From contig NZ_MRCD01000087.1 of NCBI RefSeq assembly GCF_001904745.1, positions 1 through 36,175 of the forward strand: a stretch of DNA of 36,175 nt, given 5' to 3'. This document shows, one piece after another, positions 24,405-32,884 of the stretch. The notes under the pieces were generated by a model. It searched no databases. It was not told where the DNA came from and was given only the letters and a program-made list of their open reading frames with translations. How positions within the stretch are numbered: position 1 is the stretch's first letter; each line of letters opens with the position of its first letter. A program made the translations under genes and the position numbers. This stretch comes from Calothrix sp. HK-06 (GTDB lineage Bacteria > Cyanobacteriota > Cyanobacteriia > Cyanobacteriales > Nostocaceae).

Positions 24405-26561
24405 CTAATTATATACTGGTAATGTGAACCAAAAAGTGGCGCCTGCATTTGGAGTACTATTAACACCTATTTCACCACCATGTGCTTGAATAATTTGTTT
24501 ACATAAATATAGTCCCAGTCCTAATGAAAGCGAGTTGCGTGCGTTCGTCCCACGAAAATATAGGTCAAATAGATGTTCGCTTTGTTGTTGCGTTAACCCA
24601 ACTCCGTTATCGGAAACTGTGCAGAAAATTTTATTATTGTCTTTAATAGTGGCGTTAAGTATTATATTCAAACCGGGAGGGTTATGTTTGACGGCGTTGG
24701 CGATTATATTAGAGAATACTCGCCATAGTTGTGTTGCATCTCCGTTAACTTGGGGTAAGTCTGATTCAATTAAGTTTATAAGGGTTGCTTCATTTTGTGT
24801 AAGCATTGGTTGTAAGTCGGCAACTGCATCTTCTACGACTTTGTTTAAATGTATTGGTTGTAATTGTAGTGCTATACCTTGGACTTCACTTATATGTGCT
24901 TCCATTAATGAGTTAATTAAATTTAACTGACGTTCACTACTTTGCAGCATTCTTTCAATTATTGCACCAGGCACTATAACCGACGATGATTCTTGTTTAT
25001 CCGCTAGTAAATTTCTCAGTACCATTAATGTCCCTAATACTGGGTTACGTAAGTCATGGGAAACTGCGTGAATGAATACTCTTAGTGCTTCTTCAGTGCG
25101 TTTTCTCTCGCTAATATCTAATATTACCCCTACTATACCACCCAAGATGCCATCTGCTTTAGCAAATGTTGCTTTGTAAAATATTACACTGTGCTTTTTG
25201 TTATCAGCATAGATTATAGAACTTTCATAAGTTTGAACTCCATGTTTTTCTAGTAGCTTAATATCTGCTTGATAATATTCTTCTGCGAGTTCTTTCGGTG
25301 CGATTTCATACACTTTTTTACCAATAATGCTTGCTCTGCTTAACCCTATTGATGTTTCAAAAGATTTGTTGCATCCTACATATAGTCCTTGGGCATTTTG
25401 ATAATATACTGGCGCCGGAATTGTGTCGATGAGAACTTGTAGAAAATCAAATTGCTCTTGGAGTGCTTCTTCTGCACGTTTACGTTTGGTTATATCTTCT
25501 ATAATTCCTTCGTAATATAGTATATGGCCTTGGGCATCGCGAACGGCATATGCTTTTTCGGAAATCCAAACAATGTTATTTGAAGAATTATGATGTCGGT
25601 AAATTTGAGATTCAAATTCGGAGACGTTACCATACTTCTCGACTAGATTAATAAATTCGATACGTCGATTTGGATTGACATAAAGCTGCTTGCCAATGTC
25701 TGTATAATAATCAATAACTTCTTCGGATGTTGAAAAACCTAAAATGTGAGCAAGTGCGGGGTTTGCTGTGATATAACGTCCATCAACCGTACTTTGGAAA
25801 ATACCCTCGACTGCGTTCTCAAAGATACTGCGGTATTTATTTTCGGCTATTTTCAGTTTATTATTGGTTTTCTCAAGCTGTTTACGTGCGTTAAATTCAC
25901 GTGATTGTAGTCTGTCGTATAAATAAACGCTAAAGTTACATATAGCACAGAACCAAAATATATATAAAAGAAATGTCACATTATATATAGGTTGCTGACC
26001 TGCTGTTGGTGTTGGCACTTTAAAACCGAGACTCAGATTTACACCGAAGTAATAAATTAATAATACGACTTGGGAGGCAAGATGCAGTGTCCAGCGTACT
26101 GGCATAAAAGCTGCTTGACCAAGAAACAGCAGTGACCAAGTAACAATATCAGGTATGGCAAATCCTTTGATAGTGCTAAATATTTGCTGTCCAAGACTTA
26201 TCGACCAAGATGAAGCTAAAAATAGTACTCCTGGGTGACGGCGCCCAAATGAAGTTCGATGCACTATTAATGAGATAATAATACTAGATAGCATGGCGCC
26301 GTCTAAGAGAAACGTGTGACGCATTAGTTGCTGTGGAATGTTGGCAAGTTCTCTTAAAGGAAAAAATAAGTTGTAAATATCGCGAACGACAAAACTTAGA
26401 ACACAAAAAAGTGCTAACCATAACCATAACTGTAAACGCTGCCACAAAAAGTGACGGCGCCAAGTTTCATATTTAACAGTTAAAATATCGGTTTTGGGTA
26501 GAATGTATGTAGAAACAGCTTGTCTCCATCTCCGTTGTACGGTTCTAAGTACGTCAACCAT
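24405..26561 (-). CDS. Membrane PAS sensor histidine kinase (intact kinase core)
   Basis: The protein has 718 residues from the ATG at 26561. A TTG three codons earlier is less likely. The N-terminal 45-220 region has six membrane segments. It is followed by PAS domains at about 245-370 and 375-490, then HisKA with His502 in HAVSHDLRNP, then the ATPase domain. The N-box is NIIANAVKHN (about 618-627), the G1 box is DNGVG (651-655), and the G2 box is GLGLYLC (681-687), all intact. The start overlaps the end of the upstream kinase gene by eight bases (ATGGTTGA). The C-terminal 217 residues are paralogous to that protein. No response regulator is next to it. The signal is unknown. The pair probably acts together. 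Confidence 0.9.
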   Translation of the reverse strand: MVDVLRTVQRRWRQAVSTYILPKTDILTVKYETWRRHFLWQRLQLWLWLALFCVLSFVVRDIYNLFFPLRELANIPQQLMRHTFLLDGAMLSSIIISLIVHRTSFGRRHPGVLFLASSWSISLGQQIFSTIKGFAIPDIVTWSLLFLGQAAFMPVRWTLHLASQVVLLIYYFGVNLSLGFKVPTPTAGQQPIYNVTFLLYIFWFCAICNFSVYLYDRLQSREFNARKQLEKTNNKLKIAENKYRSIFENAVEGIFQSTVDGRYITANPALAHILGFSTSEEVIDYYTDIGKQLYVNPNRRIEFINLVEKYGNVSEFESQIYRHHNSSNNIVWISEKAYAVRDAQGHILYYEGIIEDITKRKRAEEALQEQFDFLQVLIDTIPAPVYYQNAQGLYVGCNKSFETSIGLSRASIIGKKVYEIAPKELAEEYYQADIKLLEKHGVQTYESSIIYADNKKHSVIFYKATFAKADGILGGIVGVILDISERKRTEEALRVFIHAVSHDLRNPVLGTLMVLRNLLADKQESSSVIVPGAIIERMLQSSERQLNLINSLMEAHISEVQGIALQLQPIHLNKVVEDAVADLQPMLTQNEATLINLIESDLPQVNGDATQLWRVFSNIIANAVKHNPPGLNIILNATIKDNNKIFCTVSDNGVGLTQQQSEHLFDLYFRGTNARNSLSLGLGLYLCKQIIQAHGGEIGVNSTPNAGATFWFTLPVYN

Positions 26562-28647
26562 TATGTTCAATAGGTAATGTGAACCAATAAGTTAATCCTT
26601 GCTTGCGATTAGAATTTACACCAATATCACCACCGTGTGCTTTAATAATTTGCCGACACATATACAATTTCAAACACAGACTCGTTGATAAACGGTTTTG
26701 TGGGTCACGCACGTGTAAATCAAAGAAGCTATCGCACTCCGATTTGTTCATCCCTACACCCGAGTCTTGAATTATGCATCGAATTTTATCTCCATCCATC
26801 TTAGCTTTTATACTAAAATTTAGTCCGGGTGGATTATTTTGGCAACTATACGTTAATAAAGATACAAATACTTTACGTAATAATTCTTGGTCAGCTTTAA
26901 CTAGAATAGCATTTTTACGGTCTAAGTTTTTTAAGTGTGTACTTAGTTGTGCTTGATAACGAGTCAGTAATGAGGTTGAGTCTTGGAGTATTGCTTCAAT
27001 CAATGTAGTAAAATTTACCATCTCTTGATGCATTATCATATCTTTTGCATCACTAGAATTGATTTCTAGTAAAGAATTAATCATTCCTAGCTGTCGTTCA
27101 TTACCTTGAATCATGCGTTCAATTATAGAGCTAGGAATTTCTCTATCTGCTTTAAGCAAGTTATTAAGTACCATTAAATTGCCCATTACAGAAGTACGTA
27201 AATCATGAGACACTGTATCTAATACAACGTCTTTGATACGACTTAGCTCTTGAATTTCCTGGACTTTTTGCTGTAATTGAACAGTCCTTTCCTCAACTTG
27301 CCCTTCTAGGTTAAAGTTAAGCTGTGCAAGTTCTTGATACAGCTTTGCTTGTTGGATAGCAATTGCTAACTGTTCAGATATTTGCTGAAGTAAATCTATT
27401 TCTACTGGTTGCCAATAACGAGGACTAGAACATTGATTTGCAATTAATACACCAAATAATTCATCACCCAGAATAAGTGGCACAGCCAAAGTTGCCTGCG
27501 TATGAAATGCCTGATATAATGCTTTCAGACTTGGAGATGCTTCAATTTTTGTAATATCTTCAATAACGCGAACGTTATTAATTAATAATGAAGTTTTTAG
27601 CTCGTTAAATAAACACTCATCAGAATTATTGTCTTTCCAGTCTAAAACTGCTGGATAGCAGGGATTTACTGACTCAGCTAAAACTTTGCATTGTGCATTG
27701 TTCTCATTTTTATTTTCATGCAACGCAATAAATACTCGGTCAGCTTGAAGAAATTTCCTCACCTCGGTGACAGTTGTTTGTAAAATTTCATCAAGATGAA
27801 GGGACTTGCGAATTCTTCCCAAGGTTTCTGCTAGCAAGCGATTACGCGATACACTCATATGTAATTGCGTTTCTGCTTGCTTACGTTCGGTTATATCCCT
27901 GACGATTGCTAAAATTTCTTCATGTCCACTAACTACTAAGCGTGCTTCATAATCGCGTAAACCTATCGGTGTAAGTAATTTATACTCACAAGTTTGCACG
28001 CTTCTTGATGCTAAAGCTTTATGAATTGCAGCATAACTACTGTTGGCAACATCCTGTGGTAATAAATCCCATAGGTTTTTACCAATAATTTGCTCACGGG
28101 GAATGGTAATGTTTGCCCCTTCTCCTTTAAAGTCTATATACTCACCATTTGCATTTATTCTAAAAATCAAATCAGGGATAGCATTTAAAATCGCTTTATA
28201 TCGTGCTTCACTGACACGCAAATTTTCCTCCGCTAATTTGCGAATTGTAATATCCATAACCAGACCTTCCCAATAAATATCCCCGTTTGCTTGTTTACTT
28301 GGGTGAGAAGTAACTTGTATCCACTTATTTTTGTTGCTTGCGGTAACAATTCGACCTTCCCAATGCAAAGGAGACAGAGTATTGCTTGATACTAAAAATG
28401 ATTCTGTAAAAGTCTGAACATCCTCTGGATGAATAAGATTAAGCAAAACCAAAAAGTTAGCTTGCACAATTTCTGGTTTTAATTCAAATAGCTCTTGACA
28501 ACCCGAACTCATGTATGTCGCAAAGTTCGAGTTATCAGGACGTTGAATACACGTGAAAATTACCCCAGGCAAACTAGCTGTAATTTTCTCTAGTAATGAT
28601 AATCCATTAATGCGAGGGTACATTTGCACTTTTGCAGTTTCATTCAC
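26554..28647 (-). CDS. PAS-PAS-GAF histidine kinase with degenerate ATP-binding site
   Basis: The protein has 697 residues, with GTG at 28647 preceded by AAGG. An in-frame ATG is eight codons in. PAS domains lie at about 20-140 and 145-260 and a GAF domain at about 275-440. A coiled coil follows, then HisKA with His481 in DTVSHDLRTS, and a C-terminal ATPase-like domain. The N-box is replaced: where the sister kinase has NIIANAVKHN this has SLLTYSCQNN. The G2 motif GLGLYLC is CLKLYMC. The G1 motif DSGVG (628-632) is kept. ATP binding is thus doubtful. The His is kept, so it could be a phosphoacceptor or partner in a heterodimer with the downstream kinase. It is soluble, with no membrane segment. 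Confidence 0.9.
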   Translation of the reverse strand: MNETAKVQMYPRINGLSLLEKITASLPGVIFTCIQRPDNSNFATYMSSGCQELFELKPEIVQANFLVLLNLIHPEDVQTFTESFLVSSNTLSPLHWEGRIVTASNKNKWIQVTSHPSKQANGDIYWEGLVMDITIRKLAEENLRVSEARYKAILNAIPDLIFRINANGEYIDFKGEGANITIPREQIIGKNLWDLLPQDVANSSYAAIHKALASRSVQTCEYKLLTPIGLRDYEARLVVSGHEEILAIVRDITERKQAETQLHMSVSRNRLLAETLGRIRKSLHLDEILQTTVTEVRKFLQADRVFIALHENKNENNAQCKVLAESVNPCYPAVLDWKDNNSDECLFNELKTSLLINNVRVIEDITKIEASPSLKALYQAFHTQATLAVPLILGDELFGVLIANQCSSPRYWQPVEIDLLQQISEQLAIAIQQAKLYQELAQLNFNLEGQVEERTVQLQQKVQEIQELSRIKDVVLDTVSHDLRTSVMGNLMVLNNLLKADREIPSSIIERMIQGNERQLGMINSLLEINSSDAKDMIMHQEMVNFTTLIEAILQDSTSLLTRYQAQLSTHLKNLDRKNAILVKADQELLRKVFVSLLTYSCQNNPPGLNFSIKAKMDGDKIRCIIQDSGVGMNKSECDSFFDLHVRDPQNRLSTSLCLKLYMCRQIIKAHGGDIGVNSNRKQGLTYWFTLPIEHNG

Positions 28648-29120
28648 TCTGTGAACCTTATCTATATAAAGAGGTTAGGGACTAGGAAAACGAATAAAGG
28701 CGCCTGAGTACAGGTTTATTATAAAAGAACCCTATTATGAATATCCCTTATTTATCTGCTCATAACACAAATCATTAATCTCTTTTCACATTTACTCATC
28801 ACTACTGTCCTTAGCTCTCACCCCTATTACTTAGATTAAATTCTAATCAGGGCAAATGTATTCACCCAAATGGATGAACCACTAGTAGGAATCAAGAGAA
28901 ATTGTTAAATACTTGGAAACACACTATTTAAATTTAATGACAAATTACCAAAACCTGGGAGTAAAACTGTTTCAGTCGTTAACGAAATTTGTTTATTACG
29001 GTAATTATACTTACCTTGAGCATCTCGATATGGTTGACTGTAGCGTTCGAGTTCGTATGTTACTAAATTAAAAACAGAGACGCAGAAAATATCAACTACC
29101 TAAAGCTTATGACGTGAACC
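28648..29120. other. Gene-free stretch upstream of the histidine kinase pair
   Basis: About 470 bp without a recognisable gene. It should hold the kinase operon promoter near its left end. It contains one GGCGCC (28699). I see nothing in it that I can name, and no open reading frame with family features. Confidence 0.5.
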
Positions 29121-29324
29121 ATTTAATTTAATAAGTTAGTAGTTCGTGTCAGAAGTTTTGGGGTGTTGGTTTGCAACGGATGTAACGGATGTAACGGATG
29201 ATTTATTTGCTACAAACTTGCGTCCAGTTATTTAAAATTACTTCTCCGTTACATCCGTTCATCATCCGTTGCCAATTTTCCTACTCCCCAAAACTAATGA
29301 CATGAAATACTAGTTTATTTAAAT
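29121..29324. repeat. 204-bp imperfect hairpin (MITE-like) with 9-bp tandem repeats
   Basis: Left and right ends are imperfect inverted repeats of about 75-80 bases. Matching stretches include GTGTCA/TGACAT, AGTTTTGGGG/CCCCAAAACT, and CAACGGATG with TAACGGATG copies. The left arm holds three consecutive 9-mers (CAACGGATG, TAACGGATG, TAACGGATG) at 29174-29200. The right arm has the same heptamer in reverse orientation. The unpaired centre (about 29203-29250) is AT-rich. There is no coding sequence. I could not find a convincing target-site duplication. Confidence 0.65.
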
Positions 29325-29410
29325 TACTGGGGTTTATTTACGCGAATCCCCCAGTAAAACATGATTTTAACTTTAGGTTTAGGTGCCACATGAGATTTTC
29401 TGCGCGAATG

Positions 29411-29441
29411 TTGGGTGGAGGAGCGGAACCCAACCTACGAG
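29411..29441. repeat. TTGGGT repeat, half copy after the ABC-F gene
   Basis: GTTGGGTGGAGG-AGCGGAACCCAACCTACG matches one side of the elements at 9959-10054 and 17073-17144. GTTGGGT and ACCCAAC pair. It lies directly at the 3' end of the ABC-F gene (minus strand) and could serve as part of its terminator. Confidence 0.65.
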
Positions 29442-29442
29442 T

Positions 29443-31371
29443 TTATGATTCGATTTCAGCTAGCTCCATCCAGCGTTCTGTGGCTTTGTCGATTGCGCGT
29501 TTAATTTCTTCTACTTGGTCGTATAATTTTTGAACTTGGGTGTAGTTTCCTGCTGGTGCGTTACCCATTGCTTTTTCGACTTCGGCTTTTTCGGTTTCTA
29601 ATTTCGCTATTTTTCCTTCGAGTTCGTCAAATTCTCGTTTTTCCCATGTTGATAGTCTACGCTTTTTGGGTGTTTCTGATGGCGCCGATGTTTTTACTTC
29701 TTTTGCTTCTACTGAGGTGCTTTTAGGTTTTTCTTTGACTTCCGATGTTTGTTGTGCTTCCTCTTGTGCTTTATAGTCGAGGTATACTGAGTAGTTACCT
29801 GGGTATTGACGAATATTTCCACCTTCTTCTAAGGCAAAAATTGTGTCTACTGTACGGTCAAGAAAATAACGGTCGTGGGATACTACGATTACACTGCCTG
29901 TAAAGTCTTCTAGGTATTCTTCTAATATTGCTAGTGTTTGTACGTCTAAATCATTCGTCGGTTCGTCTAATATTAATACGTTTGGTGCGCTAATTAATAT
30001 ACGCAGCAAAAATAGGCGCCTTTTTTCTCCTCCTGATAGTTTGCTTATTGGTGCATATTGTTGATTTCCTGGGAATAAGAATCGTTCTAACATCTGGGAA
30101 GCACTAATTTGAGTTCCATCAGATATTTTGATGAATTCTCCTTCTTCTTTGATGTAGTCAATTACACGCTGCGAATCGTTGAGTGCAGCTAGTAAGTCAT
30201 CGGAATGTTGGTCGAAATACCCTATATGTATTGTGGTGCCAATATCGACTTTACCCGAATCAGGTTGTACTTTTCCGGTGATAATATTCATTAAAGTGGA
30301 TTTGCCGGCGCCGTTTCCACCAATTATACCTATACGGTCTTCAGGACTAAATTCGTAGGTAAAGTCTTTAATTAGTGTTCGCTCGTTATATGCTTTAGAA
30401 ACATGCTCTAACTCAATAACTTTTTTACCGATGCGTCTACTAACGGTAGATATTTCAACTTTGCCAATTCCTTGCTTAAATTCGGTTTCGCGCATTGCTT
30501 CGACACGTTGAATACGCGCTTTTTGTTTTGTACTGCGTGCTTTGGGTCCACGCTTTAACCATTCTAACTCGCGCCGTAATACACCCTGAAATTTACGTTG
30601 TGTACTTGCAGAAGATTCTTCAGCAGCAGCTTTTTTTTCTAGGTAATACGAATAATTACCTGAATAAGTATAAATATCACCTCTGTCAATTTCAATAATT
30701 CGATTTGTGACTTTATCTAGAAAATATCTATCGTGAGTAATTAATAATAAGGCGCCACGATATCGATTTAAATAACTTTGTAACCATTCTACCGAAAGTG
30801 CATCTAAATGGTTAGTCGGCTCGTCCATTAATAATAAATCTGGTTCGGCAAGTAAAGCTGTTGCTAAAGCTATTCGCTTACGATAACCTCCAGATAATGT
30901 ACCAACTTTTACATTAAAGTCAGTGATACCTAATTTAGTCAAAATAATTTTAGCATTTGTCTCTAATTCCCAGGCGCCTGTTGTGTCCATTCGTTGCATA
31001 ACGCTAGATAAACGCGACATCAACTGACTATCTTCTGGATAATGCGCTAACTTTTCTGAGATTTCTTCGTACTCACGTACTAAAGTCATTTGCTCACCAC
31101 TGTCAGCAAAAACCTGCTCGATAACAGTACGACTTTCATCAACATCGGGTTGCTGTGGTAAGTATATAACTTTGGCGCCGGAATTCGTTATGATTTGTCC
31201 AGCATCGATTGGCTCGATACCAGCTATCATTTTTAATAACGTTGATTTTCCCGAACCATTTGTACCAATTAAACCAACTTTATCGTTTGCATCAACGCTA
31301 AAACTAGCTTCTTTTAAGATTTCTTTAATGCCAAAATCTTTTTTAACCGACTGTAATATAACAAGACTCAT
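29443..31371 (-). CDS. ABC-F ATPase (Uup-like)
   Basis: The protein has 642 residues from the ATG at 31371. An extension to 31452 would run through a repeat and is unlikely. It has two ATPase cassettes and no membrane segment. The first Walker A is GTNGSGKST (about 36-44), the signature LSGGYRKRIALA, and Walker B LLLMDEPTNHLD. The second has GGNGAGKST, LSGGEKRRLFLL and LILDEPTNDLD. The interdomain linker is rich in charged residues (ELEWLKRGPKARSTKQKAR). The C-terminal 60 residues are a coiled coil after a Lys/Pro/Ser-rich linker, as in Uup. ABC-F proteins act on ribosomes. Uup-type members are linked to ribosome assembly and DNA stability. Exact role unproven. Confidence 0.92.
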   Translation of the reverse strand: MSLVILQSVKKDFGIKEILKEASFSVDANDKVGLIGTNGSGKSTLLKMIAGIEPIDAGQIITNSGAKVIYLPQQPDVDESRTVIEQVFADSGEQMTLVREYEEISEKLAHYPEDSQLMSRLSSVMQRMDTTGAWELETNAKIILTKLGITDFNVKVGTLSGGYRKRIALATALLAEPDLLLMDEPTNHLDALSVEWLQSYLNRYRGALLLITHDRYFLDKVTNRIIEIDRGDIYTYSGNYSYYLEKKAAAEESSASTQRKFQGVLRRELEWLKRGPKARSTKQKARIQRVEAMRETEFKQGIGKVEISTVSRRIGKKVIELEHVSKAYNERTLIKDFTYEFSPEDRIGIIGGNGAGKSTLMNIITGKVQPDSGKVDIGTTIHIGYFDQHSDDLLAALNDSQRVIDYIKEEGEFIKISDGTQISASQMLERFLFPGNQQYAPISKLSGGEKRRLFLLRILISAPNVLILDEPTNDLDVQTLAILEEYLEDFTGSVIVVSHDRYFLDRTVDTIFALEEGGNIRQYPGNYSVYLDYKAQEEAQQTSEVKEKPKSTSVEAKEVKTSAPSETPKKRRLSTWEKREFDELEGKIAKLETEKAEVEKAMGNAPAGNYTQVQKLYDQVEEIKRAIDKATERWMELAEIES

Positions 31372-31413
31372 AACTGATAAATATTGGGCAATTGGCAATT
31401 TTTTAGATGTTGG

Positions 31414-31431
31414 GCGGGCAGGGATGCCCGC
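31414..31431. repeat. Short hairpin repeat (GGGA loop family), copy 4
   Basis: GCGGGCA-GGGA-TGCCCGC is a perfect seven-pair stem. It is followed by TCCACAAGAGAGGCTCCACAAG, a duplicated tail unit. Compared with the copy at 14077-14096, stem bases ACA/TGT have become GCG/CGC in a compensating way. It lies between the ABC-F start and the DUF1824 gene. Confidence 0.7.
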
Positions 31432-31460
31432 TCCACAAGAGAGGCTCCACAAGATTAAGA

Positions 31461-31877
31461 TTAATCAAATAGGTCTAGGGGTAAGTGACCATACATTTCG
31501 TTAATTCCACTTTGGGTGTGGGACTGGCACGATACTAAAACGCCGCGATGGTGCCCTGAATATGAATCAAGGTAACACAAACCATTTTTGCCGTTTAATT
31601 TGATGTAAACAGGTCCCTCAATAATAGGCAAATTGCTAGGTGGCTCATAGCCGAATGCCAAGGAGTAACCTTTCATCGCCGCCAAACCTTCTTCGGCTGT
31701 ATCGGCACAAATACCTAAGATTTGATAATCTGAAAGTCTAGCAAAAGCTAGTATTGCTTTACGGACTAAAGCTTTTTCAGAACTCTTAACTATCGGAGCA
31801 ATATCGACGCAATTGAATTTGTTTAGGATTTTTTTTGCGTCTTGAAGTGTGAGATTGGTTTGGTTTTGACTTGTCAT
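31461..31877 (-). CDS. DUF1824 protein
   Basis: The protein has 138 residues and AGG upstream of the ATG. The sequence NLTLQDAKKILNKF near the start, SDYQILGICADTAEEGLAAMKGYSLAFGYE in the middle, and GPVYIKLNGKNGLCYLDSYSGHHRGVLVSCQS towards the end match the DUF1824 family, small cyanobacterial and plastid-lineage proteins of unknown function. It is soluble with no signal peptide. The gene stands between the SPFH gene and the ABC-F gene on the same strand, 71 bp after the former. Confidence 0.8.
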   Translation of the reverse strand: MTSQNQTNLTLQDAKKILNKFNCVDIAPIVKSSEKALVRKAILAFARLSDYQILGICADTAEEGLAAMKGYSLAFGYEPPSNLPIIEGPVYIKLNGKNGLCYLDSYSGHHRGVLVSCQSHTQSGINEMYGHLPLDLFD

Positions 31878-31948
31878 ATACCTGCTGGTTACTAGTTGTG
31901 TGCTGTGTTGGTCAGATAGCGCGTTACTCTTTGTGTTTTATTTCAACT

Positions 31949-32794
31949 TTAAGGTGATTGGATGTTACCTACATTAAATAGAAATGGCACACTGCTAGTT
32001 TTATCGTTCCCCATAACAAGAACTTTTGGCATTTGGGCGCCACCAGTTTTCCATGCTTCAATTGCCTCCTTTTGTAACACTAACTGTCCTCCTTGAGCTT
32101 TTAATGTTTCAGCTAAAAGTCTTTGAGCTTCGGCTTTACCTTTGGCACGATTAATTTCTGCTTGAGCTTCTTGTTCTGCTTCTCTAGCTATATATACCGC
32201 TCGCTGTGCCCGCTGTTCGGCAATTTGCTTCTCTTCTACCGCTCTTGCGAATTCAGGAGAGAATGTTAAGTCTACGACGCTGGTGTCTAAGACAATTATT
32301 CCATATTTATCTAATCGTTGGCTTAATGCTAAATCAAAGTCATCCTTAAGTTCAGTTCGCCGGGTGATAGCTTCTTCTACTGTCCTGCGTGCTGCTGCTA
32401 TTTTAAATGATTCCTGAGTTTGTGGTGCAATAATCTTTGCTACTATGTTTTCTAAAGTACCCTGAGTTCTACGTATTTGTACTACTTCTGAGGAATCTAT
32501 TTGAAAGTTAATCGCAAATCTTGCGGACAGCGTTTGCAAATCCTTTGTTGAACTTTCGGCAGGCACTTCAAATTTTTGCACCGTCAAATCATATATATCT
32601 ATCACTGAAATAAAAGGTGGTTTAACGTGAATTCCCTCCAGTAATGCTCCATCTGTAGCTTTACCTAATATACTAATCACCCCTGCTTGCCCAGGATTTA
32701 TTATGATAAAGGAATTTAAACTCAACAGTACAATTATACCTAGTACTATACCTAATGCAGCGCTTTGCCAACTGGCAGATTGCGTATTTTTCAA
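31949..32794 (-). CDS. Prohibitin-family SPFH protein 2
   Basis: This 281-residue protein has one membrane anchor (about 11-33), then INPGQAGVISILGKATDGALLEGIH, the prohibitin entry. The SPFH core includes STKDLQTLSARFAINFQ. A coiled coil follows from about residue 190 (EKQIAEQRAQRAVYIAREAEQEAQAEINRA). The C-terminus holds GGAQMPKVLVMG, as in prohibitins. The start is TTG at 32794. It is decided by a near-perfect AAAGGAGGAG ribosome binding site six bases upstream. It diverges from an ABC exporter gene across 90 bp. It resembles the protein at 5958-6752 in plan but is not identical. Confidence 0.88.
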   Translation of the reverse strand: MKNTQSASWQSAALGIVLGIIVLLSLNSFIIINPGQAGVISILGKATDGALLEGIHVKPPFISVIDIYDLTVQKFEVPAESSTKDLQTLSARFAINFQIDSSEVVQIRRTQGTLENIVAKIIAPQTQESFKIAAARRTVEEAITRRTELKDDFDLALSQRLDKYGIIVLDTSVVDLTFSPEFARAVEEKQIAEQRAQRAVYIAREAEQEAQAEINRAKGKAEAQRLLAETLKAQGGQLVLQKEAIEAWKTGGAQMPKVLVMGNDKTSSVPFLFNVGNIQSP

Positions 32795-32825
32795 CTCTCC
32801 TCCTTTTATTTACGTTCTCTATATT

Positions 32826-32850
32826 CGTTTGCGTTCTATTAAAACAAACG
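32826..32850. promoter_or_regulatory. Small inverted repeat in a divergent promoter region
   Basis: CGTTTG and CAAACG are separated by 13 bases between the divergent SPFH and ABC exporter genes. It could be an operator shared by both. Six-base arms are weak evidence. Confidence 0.25.
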
Positions 32851-32884
32851 TAGTAAAATATAATTCACACTTCAAAAAATAGCT

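Noticed and set aside
26554-26570. Kinase pair as one gene split by a frameshift
   Set aside because: Each protein has its own sensor domains and its own complete HisKA-ATPase module, so these are two genes.
29174-29200. Three 9-bp tandem repeats as a CRISPR or plasmid iteron
   Set aside because: There are no spacers, the units are too short, and the reverse copies in the right arm fit a hairpin element better.
31372-31452. Upstream extension of the ABC-F protein
   Set aside because: It is translated from the GGGA-family hairpin repeat, and the ATG at 31371 begins the usual ABC-F N-terminus.
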